From Spirochaetaceae bacterium (lineage in GTDB: Bacteria; Spirochaetota; Spirochaetia; SZUA-6; DRHE01): a stretch of DNA of 49,751 nucleotides. The stretch spans positions 3,229,505 through 3,279,255 of the forward strand of contig CP070696.1 of assembly GCA_020353535.1 (NCBI GenBank). Direction: 5' to 3'. Position 1 is the first letter of the stretch, and the number at the start of each line of letters is the position of its first letter. The notes beneath the pieces were generated by a model that ran no database searches, was not told the origin of the DNA, and saw only the letters and a program-made list of their open reading frames with translations. Below are positions 16,060 to 23,717 of the stretch, piece after piece. The position numbers and the translations under genes were made by a program.

Positions 16060-17163
16060 ATGTCTTCGGTTTTACATCAGGCTCTGCATGATCGGCGGTT
16101 GGCCAAACCGCTGTTGGAGGATATCAATAAAACCGCAGCGGATATTTCCAGAACCGTAAGGATCATGGAGGTGTGCGGTACCCATACCGTAGCGATACGT
16201 CGCTCCGGAGTGCATTCTCTGCTTCCGAAAAACGTGCTTCTGGTTTCCGGTCCGGGCTGCCCGGTTTGCGTAACTCCGACCAGCTACATCGACAATGCCC
16301 TCCACCTCCTGGACCACGGCAAAGCCACGATCGCCTCCTTCGGCGACATGCTGAAGGTTCCGGGCTCGGACGGGAGAAATCTGGCCGGCTACCTGGGAAG
16401 CGGTCGGGTGCGGATCGTGTACTCTCCCACGCAGCTGCTACCTATGGCCCGGGACAGCTCGGAAGCCGTAGTATTTCTTGCCATTGGTTTCGAGACCACC
16501 ATACCCACGGTTGCGGCGGCCTTTCTGCAGGCTCGTCACACCGCTCTCAGCAACCTGTTTCTCTATACCGCCTTCAAAACCGTACCTCCGGCCCTGCGTG
16601 CCCTTCTGGACAGCCCGGAAAGAAATCTGGACGGCTTCCTGCTGCCCGGCCATGTGTCGGTGATTTTGGGGGAGGAGCCCTACGGTTTTCTCGTTCAACC
16701 GGGAGGAGTGCCAGGAGTCATCACGGGATTCGAGCCCCTAGATCTGTTGCAGGGGATTCTGGCTGTGCTTCGCCAGATCGCGCGGGGGGAATGCAGGGTG
16801 GAAAACGCCTATACCCGGGCGGTCCGACCGGGAGGTAATCCCAAGGCGAGGGAAATTATGGATCGCGTCCTCGAAACATCGGACACGCTCTGGCGGGGAT
16901 TGGGCCGGATCCCGGACAGCGGACTGGTCCTGCGGCGGGGCTTCCGGGATGCGGATGCCGAGCTGCGCTTCTCCCTCCCGGCCCTTGAGAATGTGGAACC
17001 GCCGGGCTGCTCCTGCGCCAGGGTGCTGCAGGGTCGCGTACTTCCCAGCGAATGTACTCTGTTCGGTGAACGCTGCACACCGGAAACGCCGGTAGGGCCA
17101 TGCATGGTTTCCTCCGAAGGCACCTGTGCGGCCAGCTTTCGCTACGGAGACGCACCGCTGTGA
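16060..17163 (+). CDS. hypD: Hydrogenase maturation protein HypD
   Basis: HypD carries a [4Fe-4S] cluster and is the scaffold on which cyanide and CO are attached to iron together with HypC. Conserved motifs are MEVCGTHTVAI (about 36-46), SGPGCPVCVTP (about 63-73) and the C-terminal cysteine-rich region with PPGCSCARVLQG, SECTLFGERC and VGPC. At 367 residues it has the normal length. The ATG at 16060 is 29 bases after hypC. Its TGA stop overlaps the GTG start of hypE. Confidence 0.96.
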   Translation: MSSVLHQALHDRRLAKPLLEDINKTAADISRTVRIMEVCGTHTVAIRRSGVHSLLPKNVLLVSGPGCPVCVTPTSYIDNALHLLDHGKATIASFGDMLKVPGSDGRNLAGYLGSGRVRIVYSPTQLLPMARDSSEAVVFLAIGFETTIPTVAAAFLQARHTALSNLFLYTAFKTVPPALRALLDSPERNLDGFLLPGHVSVILGEEPYGFLVQPGGVPGVITGFEPLDLLQGILAVLRQIARGECRVENAYTRAVRPGGNPKAREIMDRVLETSDTLWRGLGRIPDSGLVLRRGFRDADAELRFSLPALENVEPPGCSCARVLQGRVLPSECTLFGERCTPETPVGPCMVSSEGTCAASFRYGDAPL

Positions 17164-18173
17164 AAAGCCCTGAACGTATTATCCTGGAACACGGCAGCGG
17201 CGGTGCCCTGTCCCGACAGCTCACAGAGGAAATGATCTATCCGATCTTGCAGAACGAAGCGTACCCGGAACTGGCCGATGCCACGGCTTTCGAGATCCGC
17301 GGCAGAACTTTTATCACCACCGACACCTACGTTGTGGACCCGCCCTTCTTTCCCGGCGGAGACATCGGCACGCTGGGGGTGTTCGGCACGTGTAATGATC
17401 TGGCCGTCTGTGGTGCCCGTGCCCGCTTTCTCAGCTTGGGTCTGGTTCTGGAGGAGGGATTCCCAACGGCGGATCTTCGTCGGGCTCTGGAATCTGTGCG
17501 CCTGGCCTGCGAACAGTCTGGAGTTTTGGTGCTCAGCGGCGACACCAAGGTGGTTCCCACGGGCAAGGGGGGCGGGATATTCCTCAATACAACGGGCATC
17601 GGCGAAGCGTTGGGAGATCACTACCTTTCTGTGAGGAACATCCAAAGCGGAGACGCGGTTCTGGTCTCCGGCCCTGTGGGCAATCATGGTCTGGCCATCC
17701 TGGCGGCTCGGGAAGGATTGAAGATCGGCGCTTCTCTTCGTTCCGACTGTGCCCCCCTTTTTCCCCTCTGTGAAGCGCTGTACGGTCTGGGCAGAGAGCT
17801 GCGCTTCATGCGGGACGCAACCAGGGGGGGAGCGGCGGCAGTGCTGAACGAAGCGGTGTCCCACAGCGAGGAGTTTGGATTAGAGGTAGACGAAACGGCA
17901 TTTCCCATTTCCGGCATCGTAGCTGCGGCTTCCGACCTGCTGGGCTTGAATCCACTGGAGATAGCCAATGAAGGGGTGATGATCGCCGTAGTGGCGCAGA
18001 GGGCCTCAGATGAGGCACTCTCACTGCTGCGCAGCTTCGAGGCGGGTCGGGAGGCCTGTCAGGTCGGAATCGTCAGTGACGGCTATCCCGGACGGGTAAT
18101 CCTGGAAACCGCGGTCGGAGGCAGGCGCATTCTGGATCTTCCCCGCGGCCTGTTGTTACCCCGGATCTGTTAG
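17160..18173 (+). CDS. hypE: Hydrogenase maturation protein HypE
   Basis: HypE dehydrates the thiocarboxamide on its own C-terminal Cys to a thiocyanate, using ATP, and hands the cyanide to HypC-HypD. The C-terminus ends in PRIC, exactly as required. EHGSGG near the N-terminus and the PurM-like ATP-binding segments (SGDTKVVPTGKGGGIF, MRDATRGG) are present. I place the start at GTG 17160, which overlaps the hypD stop as GTGA; a longer in-frame ATG at 17100 would lie inside hypD and adds residues the family lacks. It has 337 residues. It converges on apt nine bases away. Confidence 0.96.
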   Translation: MKSPERIILEHGSGGALSRQLTEEMIYPILQNEAYPELADATAFEIRGRTFITTDTYVVDPPFFPGGDIGTLGVFGTCNDLAVCGARARFLSLGLVLEEGFPTADLRRALESVRLACEQSGVLVLSGDTKVVPTGKGGGIFLNTTGIGEALGDHYLSVRNIQSGDAVLVSGPVGNHGLAILAAREGLKIGASLRSDCAPLFPLCEALYGLGRELRFMRDATRGGAAAVLNEAVSHSEEFGLEVDETAFPISGIVAAASDLLGLNPLEIANEGVMIAVVAQRASDEALSLLRSFEAGREACQVGIVSDGYPGRVILETAVGGRRILDLPRGLLLPRIC

Positions 18174-18182
18174 TACCCTGCA

Positions 18183-18722
18183 TTATTCGCCGTGATACTG
18201 GATGAGGGTGCGAACCTCGTACCCTTCAAGCACTTTTTCGTAGCTGAGGAAGCTAAGCCCGACCACGGCGAAAATGCCGGTCACCGTGACACCCGCGGCG
18301 GTGAACAGGTCCGCCGCTGCCTTGATCGTGCCTCCGGTGGCGATGAGATCATCCACCAGCAGGATTCTCTGCCCCTTTTTCACGTCCGCCTTGTGAACCT
18401 CGATCTCGTCCTGCCCATATTCCAGGGTAAAGGAGGCGCGGTAGGTCTCACCCGGCAATTTTCCCTTCTTGCGAACCAGGAGCAGAGGGAGCTGGAGGCG
18501 GGCGGCCAGGGGCGCGGCAAAGAGAAATCCCCGCGCCTCCACCGCGGCCAGGGCGTTTGCCCTGGCCTCTAAACAGAAGGCCTGAGCCTGGTCGATGCAG
18601 TAGCCGAAGGCCTGCGGAGAGGTCAGGATGCTGGTGATGTCGTAGAAGAGGATTCCCTGCTTGGGAAAATCCGGTACCTTGCGGATAGCCCCATCCAGAT
18701 CGAAGTCACCGCCCACGGGCAT
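18183..18722 (-). CDS. apt: Adenine phosphoribosyltransferase
   Basis: Apt salvages adenine to AMP using PRPP. FPKQGILFYDIT is the family N-terminal motif, VEARGFLFAAPLA the adenine/flexible-loop region, and ILLVDDLIATGGT the PRPP-binding signature. The length of 179 residues is typical. It overlaps the upstream flavodoxin-fold gene by 17 bases, with GGAGAGT just before its ATG, so the two are coupled. In Borrelia, apt also lies near this flagellar/rpoS region, as I recall. Confidence 0.95.
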   Translation of the reverse strand: MPVGGDFDLDGAIRKVPDFPKQGILFYDITSILTSPQAFGYCIDQAQAFCLEARANALAAVEARGFLFAAPLAARLQLPLLLVRKKGKLPGETYRASFTLEYGQDEIEVHKADVKKGQRILLVDDLIATGGTIKAAADLFTAAGVTVTGIFAVVGLSFLSYEKVLEGYEVRTLIQYHGE

Positions 18723-19146
18723 GACTCTCCAGCTGCCGGGTAAGGCCAGCGATCCACTCGCTCAAGCCGGTGGATTCGGAGCGAACATCAGTGATGTTTC
18801 GGAAGTTCCCATCCGACAGGACCAGCTCACAGTCCTGTAAGGCATGGCTGAAGGCCGTCAAGGTCGGTTCACTGTCCACGGTGAATATCCCACCGACCCT
18901 TCCGGCCAGCGTGATTCCCCTCAGAGCGCGCAGGATCTCCGTAAAATGGGAATGAATCGGAAGTTTCCCTTCGGGAAGGGATCCGAGCAGGAAAAGGTCC
19001 GCCACCGTTAAGTCGGGTATGGAGGCCTGATCCGCCGTCAAAACCTTCACCTTGAAGCGTTCCCTATCGAAGCAGTCTCTCAGGCGGTGAACCAATTGTT
19101 CCATCGGTTCCACCGCCGGTGCGTAAATGATAACTCCCCGGTACAT
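18706..19146 (-). CDS. Small flavodoxin-like-fold protein
   Basis: I do not recognise a named family. The 146-residue protein starts MYRGVIIYAPAVEPM, and its strands and helices alternate as in a flavodoxin or response-regulator fold. LTVADLFLLGSLPEG would be the second phosphate-side loop, and GRVGGIFTVDSEP a third strand and loop. The FMN-binding T/S-x-T-G-x-T loop of true flavodoxins is not clear, so it may be a flavodoxin-fold relative without cofactor. GAGGAGG precedes the ATG by five bases. A TATAAT-like -10 stands on the same strand at 19172-19167, suggesting that a short transcript with apt starts here. Confidence 0.6.
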   Translation of the reverse strand: MYRGVIIYAPAVEPMEQLVHRLRDCFDRERFKVKVLTADQASIPDLTVADLFLLGSLPEGKLPIHSHFTEILRALRGITLAGRVGGIFTVDSEPTLTAFSHALQDCELVLSDGNFRNITDVRSESTGLSEWIAGLTRQLESHARGR

Positions 19147-19166
19147 GCCTACCCTCCTCGCCGAGC

Positions 19167-19172
19167 ATTATA
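19167..19172 (-). promoter_or_regulatory. Consensus -10 element upstream of the flavodoxin-fold gene
   Basis: TATAAT reads on the minus strand 21 bases before the start codon. No convincing -35 is found 16-18 bases upstream, so the promoter call is tentative. Confidence 0.35.
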
Positions 19173-19210
19173 ACAGGATTTTCGGCGGGAAGGAAACATG
19201 CTTTCATCAT

Positions 19211-20224
19211 CTAAGGATAGATCCTGCGCAAGCCCCTCACGCGGGCGTAGGCGTTGAGGTCCAGTTCGGATCTCCGACCGCTACGCAGCAGATGATAGCC
19301 GAGTCCGGCGACCATGGCGGCGTTATCGGTACACAATCTGAGGGAGGGGAAGATCACCTCTAAGCCGACCTGCTCGTTCAGTCGCTTACGCAGGTAGCTG
19401 TTGGCGGCCACCCCCCCTCCGGCGACGATCCGTTTCAAGCCGGTTTTGCGGGCTGCTTTGACGGTTCTGTCCACCAGGATGTCGATGGCCGTTGCCTGGA
19501 AGGAAGCGGCTATGTTCTCTTTGCTCTTTTTGAAGTCCCTGTTCCAGAATTGATCGAGTTGATTGACCACAGCCGTCTTCAATCCGGAATAGGAAACATC
19601 GAAGGGATGATCCCCTTTGTGCAGCGAGGGCCAGGGAAAGCGAAAGGCTTGGGGCGAGCCCTGTTGAGAGAGTTTGTCGATGGCCACGCCGCCGGGAAAT
19701 CCCAGGTCGTAGTGTTTGGCCACCTTGTCGAAGGCTTCGCCGCAAGCGTCGTCGATCGTGGTCCCCAACACACGTATGGAATCGAAATCCTCTACCTCCG
19801 CAATCAATGTATGGCCGCCGGAAACGAGCAGCCCCAAGTAGGGATAGGAGATCTCTGATTCCAGGTGCGGGGCGTATAGATGAGCCAGGATGTGGTCGAC
19901 CCCCACCAGGGGTTTCTCCAGGGCGAAGGACAGCCCTTTGGCATAGGAAAGACCGACCAGTAAGCTGCCGATCAATCCGGGCTGGTGGGTGACGGCCACT
20001 CCATCCACCTGCAAAACCTCGATGTTTGCCTTGCCCAGTGCCTGGTGTACGACCCGGGATATGGTCTCGATATGCCGGCGGGAGGCGATCTCCGGTACCA
20101 CACCGTAAAAAGGCCTGTGGTCTTCGATCTGAGAAGCGACGGTTTCGCTCAAGGTTTTTTTCCCATCCTCCACCAACGCTGCTGCGCATTCGTCGCAAGA
20201 GGTTTCTATACCCAGTACGATCAT
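19211..20224 (-). CDS. tsaD: tRNA N6-adenosine threonylcarbamoyltransferase TsaD
   Basis: TsaD transfers the threonylcarbamoyl group to A37 of ANN-decoding tRNAs. The N-terminus VLGIETSCDECAAALV, the HQPGLIGSLLVGLS segment, and the metal-binding DHILAHLYAPH (about residues 115-125) are all typical. SGGHTLI and GGVAANSYLR are the ATP-binding and C-terminal motifs. At 337 residues it is full length. Its ATG overlaps the stop of the deacetylase gene by four bases (ATGA). The partners TsaB, TsaC and TsaE are not in the window. Confidence 0.96.
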   Translation of the reverse strand: MIVLGIETSCDECAAALVEDGKKTLSETVASQIEDHRPFYGVVPEIASRRHIETISRVVHQALGKANIEVLQVDGVAVTHQPGLIGSLLVGLSYAKGLSFALEKPLVGVDHILAHLYAPHLESEISYPYLGLLVSGGHTLIAEVEDFDSIRVLGTTIDDACGEAFDKVAKHYDLGFPGGVAIDKLSQQGSPQAFRFPWPSLHKGDHPFDVSYSGLKTAVVNQLDQFWNRDFKKSKENIAASFQATAIDILVDRTVKAARKTGLKRIVAGGGVAANSYLRKRLNEQVGLEVIFPSLRLCTDNAAMVAGLGYHLLRSGRRSELDLNAYARVRGLRRIYP

Positions 20225-21183
20225 GAATCTTCACCCATCTCCTTCAGCAGAGCGGAGAGGGAAACCAGCTCGACTCCCGAGCGTTTCAACTCACTCAAGC
20301 TACGCCCAAGCACATCCACTATCTGGGGATTGCGTACATGTCCGATCAGGATCGCGTACCCCTTTTTTCGGGCAACCTCGATCCCGCTCGCCAGCGCTTT
20401 CTCGATCTCCTCGATCTGAGGTTCATTGTCCAGAAAAATATCCCTCTCCAGATACGGCACTGCGTAAGTTCTGGCTGTGGCCGCGCCCAACGTTTCAGTG
20501 GTCGTCCGGCTGTCCAGGAAGACATGCCGTTTCAACTGAAGGTACTCCATCACCACGTTCATCACCCGTTCATCCGCCGTAGCGCGGGATCCCATATGGT
20601 TGTTCATCCCCACGGCTCGCGGGACCTGGGAAAAGTTGGAGTCCAGCAGGCTACGTATCTCTTCCTCGCTGTGGGTGGTTCGAATCACCCCAGGTCCGGG
20701 ATCGTTTCCATTGACAGCTTCCATGGGCAGATGAAGCAGTAACTCCTTGCCCGCTTCAACTATCCGCCGCGCCGCTTCTCTGCTGTAGGGCAGATTGGGC
20801 AGGACCGACAGGCTGACCGGTGCCGGAAAGTCGAGAAATACCTGCAGCTCCTCGAGGCTGTAGCCAACGTCATCGATCACGACGGCGACTCTGACCCTGG
20901 GCGAGGGCCGTTCCTGGCGACCACTTCCGACAACAGCTGCAGGGTCCACCCCGGGAGCCGGGCGCTGCGGGGCATCCTGCTCGACACGTTCGGGTTGGGA
21001 AAACTGTGCGGGTCCGGATTCCCCGAATCGCACCGGTCCGGGACCGCCGCCCTCCTCCCTGGAGGGCAGTATGGTCAGCACCGTTACCAGACAGGCCGCT
21101 ATTACGGTGAGCAGTACGATTGCACTGCGCACCCGCTTTCGGGACTTTCTGGTGTTGCCGGGCTGTTTGCGTCCGTCGGACAT
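20221..21183 (-). CDS. Divergent polysaccharide deacetylase family protein (YibQ-like)
   Basis: A 320-residue envelope protein. After a basic N-terminus there is a single membrane anchor (VLLTVIAACLVTVLTIL, about residues 23-39), then a Pro/Glu-rich linker and a periplasmic domain. The latter begins VAVVIDDVGYSLEEL and includes LHLPMEA, GMNNHMGSRAT and GHVRNPQIVDVL, the signature of the divergent polysaccharide deacetylase family. The catalytic role is not established for the family, though zinc-dependent deacetylation of a glycan is assumed. It is coupled to tsaD by a 4-bp overlap and follows the sigma-factor gene by 55 bases. Confidence 0.88.
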   Translation of the reverse strand: MSDGRKQPGNTRKSRKRVRSAIVLLTVIAACLVTVLTILPSREEGGGPGPVRFGESGPAQFSQPERVEQDAPQRPAPGVDPAAVVGSGRQERPSPRVRVAVVIDDVGYSLEELQVFLDFPAPVSLSVLPNLPYSREAARRIVEAGKELLLHLPMEAVNGNDPGPGVIRTTHSEEEIRSLLDSNFSQVPRAVGMNNHMGSRATADERVMNVVMEYLQLKRHVFLDSRTTTETLGAATARTYAVPYLERDIFLDNEPQIEEIEKALASGIEVARKKGYAILIGHVRNPQIVDVLGRSLSELKRSGVELVSLSALLKEMGEDS

Positions 21184-21238
21184 GGATCTATTTTATGTAC
21201 GGGTTGGGGTTGGTCAAGGGCCGGGTGCGGGTCGGGGA

Positions 21239-22078
21239 TCAGGTAAAGACAAACTCCCGCAACTCTTCGGCGTTTTCTTTCAATTTCCTAAGAGCGCGAA
21301 TTTCTATCTGCCTCACCGTCTCGGGGGAGATGCCCATCTCGTCACCTATTTTTTTCAGCGTATACTTCTTGCCGCCGTAAAAAGCGAATCGGTACAGAAG
21401 AATCTGCTTCTCCTTTTCCAGCAGTGTCTCCAGGAACTTCAGGGTTCGCTCCCTCAGGTTCTCCCGAAGTAGTTCCCGTTCTGGAACGTAGGAGTTGTCT
21501 TCGATTACATCCTGCAGGGTACCGCTGTCCTCCTGGGTCGGTCCGTCCAGAGACACCACCGCGTTGGAAAGTTGAACGATCGTCTCTACTTCCCGCTTCT
21601 TCAAGCCTAGCTCCGCTGCAATCTCTTCGATGTTGGGTGTCCTCTTCAGTTCTTGAGACAGAGCGTTGTAGGCTTTGTTGATTTTCCTGAGTTTTTCCTC
21701 TTTCCTGTGGGGAAGGCGGATTGTCCTGCGCTTGTTCGACAGTGCGCGGACGATCGCTTGCTTTATCCACCATGAGGCGTAGGTGCTGAATCGCACGTTT
21801 TTATGGAAATCGTATTTGGAAGCAGCCTTTATCAAACCCAGATTTCCCTCCTGGATAAGATCCAGAAGAGAGACATCCCGAGTCATATACTTTTTGGCTA
21901 TGCGCACCACCAGACGCAGGTTCGCTTCGATCAGAGTCTGCCGGGCTGTTTCATCGCCCTTGAGCACACGGCGAGAAAGTGCCAGCTCCTCCTCGAAGGT
22001 AAGCAGCTTGCTCCTCTTGATCTGAGCGAAATAGGCTCGAAGCGCGTCTTCTATGCTCTCGGTAGTATCCGCTTTCAT
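21239..22078 (-). CDS. rpoS: Alternative sigma-70-family factor, RpoS-like (group 2)
   Basis: A 279-residue sigma factor with regions 1.2 to 4 but no region 1.1, so not the housekeeping sigma. Region 2 has NLRLVVRIAKKYMTR, LLDLIQEGNLGLIKAA and the -10-reading FSTYASWWIKQAI. Region 3 is RLPHRKEEKLRKINKA. Region 4.2 is TLKKIGDEMGISPETVRQIE. By size, domain content and neighbours (tsaD, deacetylase, flgI, flgA, flgG, flgF) it corresponds to RpoS of Borrelia; the gene name rests on that comparison from memory. The ATG follows AGGA by eight bases. A sigma-54 promoter lies 24-40 bases upstream, which puts this factor at the lower end of a sigma cascade. Confidence 0.85.
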   Translation of the reverse strand: MKADTTESIEDALRAYFAQIKRSKLLTFEEELALSRRVLKGDETARQTLIEANLRLVVRIAKKYMTRDVSLLDLIQEGNLGLIKAASKYDFHKNVRFSTYASWWIKQAIVRALSNKRRTIRLPHRKEEKLRKINKAYNALSQELKRTPNIEEIAAELGLKKREVETIVQLSNAVVSLDGPTQEDSGTLQDVIEDNSYVPERELLRENLRERTLKFLETLLEKEKQILLYRFAFYGGKKYTLKKIGDEMGISPETVRQIEIRALRKLKENAEELREFVFT

Positions 22079-22101
22079 TGCCGATTCCTATACAATAATT
22101 T

Positions 22102-22118
22102 TGCAAGAAGCGTGCCAA
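22102..22118 (-). promoter_or_regulatory. Sigma-54 (RpoN) promoter of the RpoS-like gene
   Basis: On the minus strand, TTGGCAC (22118-22112), five bases and TTGCA (22106-22102) match the sigma-54 consensus. The invariant GG and GC are separated by exactly ten bases. Transcription should begin near 22091, about 13 bases before the sigma-factor ATG, and the short leader carries TATAGGA as ribosome-binding site. I found no comparably good match elsewhere in the window. Confidence 0.82.
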
Positions 22119-22142
22119 CCGCTGATAATAAAACACCCTGAA

Positions 22143-22163
22143 TAACTATTTACAATATAGTTA
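22143..22163. promoter_or_regulatory. Palindrome upstream of the sigma-54 promoter (possible activator site)
   Basis: TAACTAT (22143-22149) and ATAGTTA (22157-22163) are perfect 7-bp arms around seven bases. The centre lies about 60 bases upstream of the predicted start. Sigma-54 activators bind such dyads; which protein, if any, binds here is unknown. Confidence 0.4.
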
Positions 22164-22206
22164 GTTACTTCATGATTCGGCTCCGCACCGATTTGCCGCT
22201 AAATTC

Positions 22207-22224
22207 TGTATACTTTTTCATACA
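22207..22224. promoter_or_regulatory. Second dyad in the same upstream region
   Basis: TGTAT (22207-22211) and ATACA (22220-22224) flank eight bases, about 125 bases upstream of the predicted sigma-54 start, a usual distance for enhancer sites. The arms are short, so chance is possible. Confidence 0.25.
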
Positions 22225-22282
22225 AAAGGGGGCTGAGAACGTGCACTAAAGTATTCACTTCTGTCGGGGCTGCCTTGTCGCA

Positions 22283-22675
22283 CTAACCGGCGGTATCAAG
22301 CTGCTTGTAGATCATATCGGCTATGCCAAAACTGCCGCTTTCCGCCATTTTCTTTGCATACTCGTCATACAGCATATCCTCAAAGATCTCCTCCGCCATA
22401 CCCCCATCCAGGAGTCCGGTTTTATTTACGGATTTCCGCATGACATTGAGCATCTGCTTGATGAAGATCGCTTCGAACTCCTGCGACACCTTGTAGAGTT
22501 TGCTCGACTTGTCGATATTCCCCATTCCAGGAGCCGGTGCCTTATGCGCGGGTGGCGCCTTATGCGCGGGTGGCGCCTTATGCGCGGGTGGCGCAGTCAA
22601 CCCCTCCGCTGATCCGACGCGGGGGAGCTGCCGGTTGGGGAGATACGGCTGATAAGGTACGTTCATGATATCCAT
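22283..22675 (-). CDS. flgJ: FlgJ-type rod-binding protein without the muramidase domain
   Basis: A 130-residue protein whose second half is the FlgJ N-terminal (rod-binding) domain: KLYKVSQEFEAIFIKQMLNVM, then GLLDGGMAEEIFEDMLYDEY and the final SFGIADMIYKQL. FlgJ caps the growing rod in the periplasm; the peptidoglycan-cleaving domain of enteric FlgJ is absent, as usual in spirochaetes. The N-terminal third is a low-complexity linker with three copies of a six-residue repeat. The start ATG at 22675 has AAGGATG upstream. It ends the flgF-flgG-flgA-flgI-flgJ run. The 204-base gap to the sigma gene carries the sigma-54 promoter. Confidence 0.88.
   Translation of the reverse strand: MDIMNVPYQPYLPNRQLPRVGSAEGLTAPPAHKAPPAHKAPPAHKAPAPGMGNIDKSSKLYKVSQEFEAIFIKQMLNVMRKSVNKTGLLDGGMAEEIFEDMLYDEYAKKMAESGSFGIADMIYKQLDTAG
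22539..22592 (-). repeat. Three perfect 18-bp tandem repeats inside flgJ
   Basis: The unit occurs three times without a mismatch (22539-22556, 22557-22574, 22575-22592) and encodes APPAHK-type hexapeptides rich in Pro, Ala, His and Lys. Perfect identity at the DNA level suggests recent slippage and a copy number that may vary between strains. Confidence 0.95.
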
Positions 22676-22685
22676 TGTTTCATCC

Positions 22686-23717
22686 TTATTGTACTACCAG
22701 GTTGCCGTACAGGGATCCAGCCCTGTCGATCGCCTTGATGATGTGAATGATCATCTCGGTTTCCAGACCGATCGTTCTCAGTGTTTCCACAAGATCCTCC
22801 ACGGTCGTGGTCTGTTCGAAGACAAAGTTGCGCTCCGTTTCATCCTCTGCCCAGAAACTTCCTGCGGGACGGCCATACGGACCAACGTTTACGGATATGT
22901 CCTGGTAGCTCACCGCGACCTTTCCGATCCGCACCTGTTCGCCGAAAATGATCACTCCCGAACTCGAATCAATCACCACTTTGTTCGAGGGTTCCGGAGT
23001 TACCTCAATGGATTCCAGATCCGCAATAAATCCCACCGGATCTTCCTGCCAGGACTCCGGAATGGACAGCTCGATCATGGCCGCGTCCACGGTCTGGAGG
23101 AGGATCTCCGGGTATTTCTGGCGGATCGCCGTACTGACGGTGTTGGCTGTTACGAAATCCGGATGGCGTAACAGGATCGAGAGGGAATCCTCATCGAGAA
23201 ATGTTGACAGCACGTCCTGCTCGATGATGGCGCCTCCCGGTACTGTCCCTACAGTTTGTAGGTTGTTCCCTCTAGCCGATTGGGGTGAAAAGATCTGACC
23301 CTGGGCAAGTGCATAGATCTCCCCGTTGGCCGCTTTCAGAGGTGTCTGCAGAAGTACGCCGCCCTCCAAGGTCCGGGCATCCCCGATACTGGAGACCACT
23401 ATGTCCACCGTCTCTCCTGCCCGCACGAAGGGAGGGATCTGACAGCTGACCGTGACCACCGCACAGTTGCGGCTGCGTACGTCCGCCGCATCGATGCGAA
23501 AGCCGAAGTTCGATACCAGATTGGCAATCGCGGTCTTCAGCAGCTCGGAGTTCTGGGAGTCCCCTCTGCCTGCCAAACCGGTTACCAGGCCGATGCCAAC
23601 CAACTGGTTGTCCCGGATTCCCCTCAAATCGGCGATATCTTTGATGCGTACCGTAGGCACGGCAAAAGCAGAGATGCCCAGAAGAAAAAGAGCAATAATC
23701 AGTCTAATGGCTTTCAA
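22686..23717 (-). CDS. flgI: Flagellar P-ring protein FlgI
   Basis: FlgI builds the periplasmic P ring around the rod. After a signal peptide (MKAIRLIIALFLLGISAFA) the family start VRIKDIADLRGIRDNQLVG and the LVTGLAGRGDS motif appear. PPFVRAGETVDIVVSSIGDA and the C-terminal LVETLRTIG complete the match over 343 residues. The start is TTG at 23717; an unusually strong GGGGAGGTGATC stands six bases upstream, and no ATG fits the signal peptide. The gene overlaps flgA by 14 bases. No flgH (L ring) is present, consistent with flagella that stay in the periplasm. Confidence 0.95.
   Translation of the reverse strand: MKAIRLIIALFLLGISAFAVPTVRIKDIADLRGIRDNQLVGIGLVTGLAGRGDSQNSELLKTAIANLVSNFGFRIDAADVRSRNCAVVTVSCQIPPFVRAGETVDIVVSSIGDARTLEGGVLLQTPLKAANGEIYALAQGQIFSPQSARGNNLQTVGTVPGGAIIEQDVLSTFLDEDSLSILLRHPDFVTANTVSTAIRQKYPEILLQTVDAAMIELSIPESWQEDPVGFIADLESIEVTPEPSNKVVIDSSSGVIIFGEQVRIGKVAVSYQDISVNVGPYGRPAGSFWAEDETERNFVFEQTTTVEDLVETLRTIGLETEMIIHIIKAIDRAGSLYGNLVVQ

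Noticed and set aside
17100..17159. ATG start of HypE inside hypD
   Set aside because: The GTG at 17160 gives the canonical four-base overlap and the family N-terminus.
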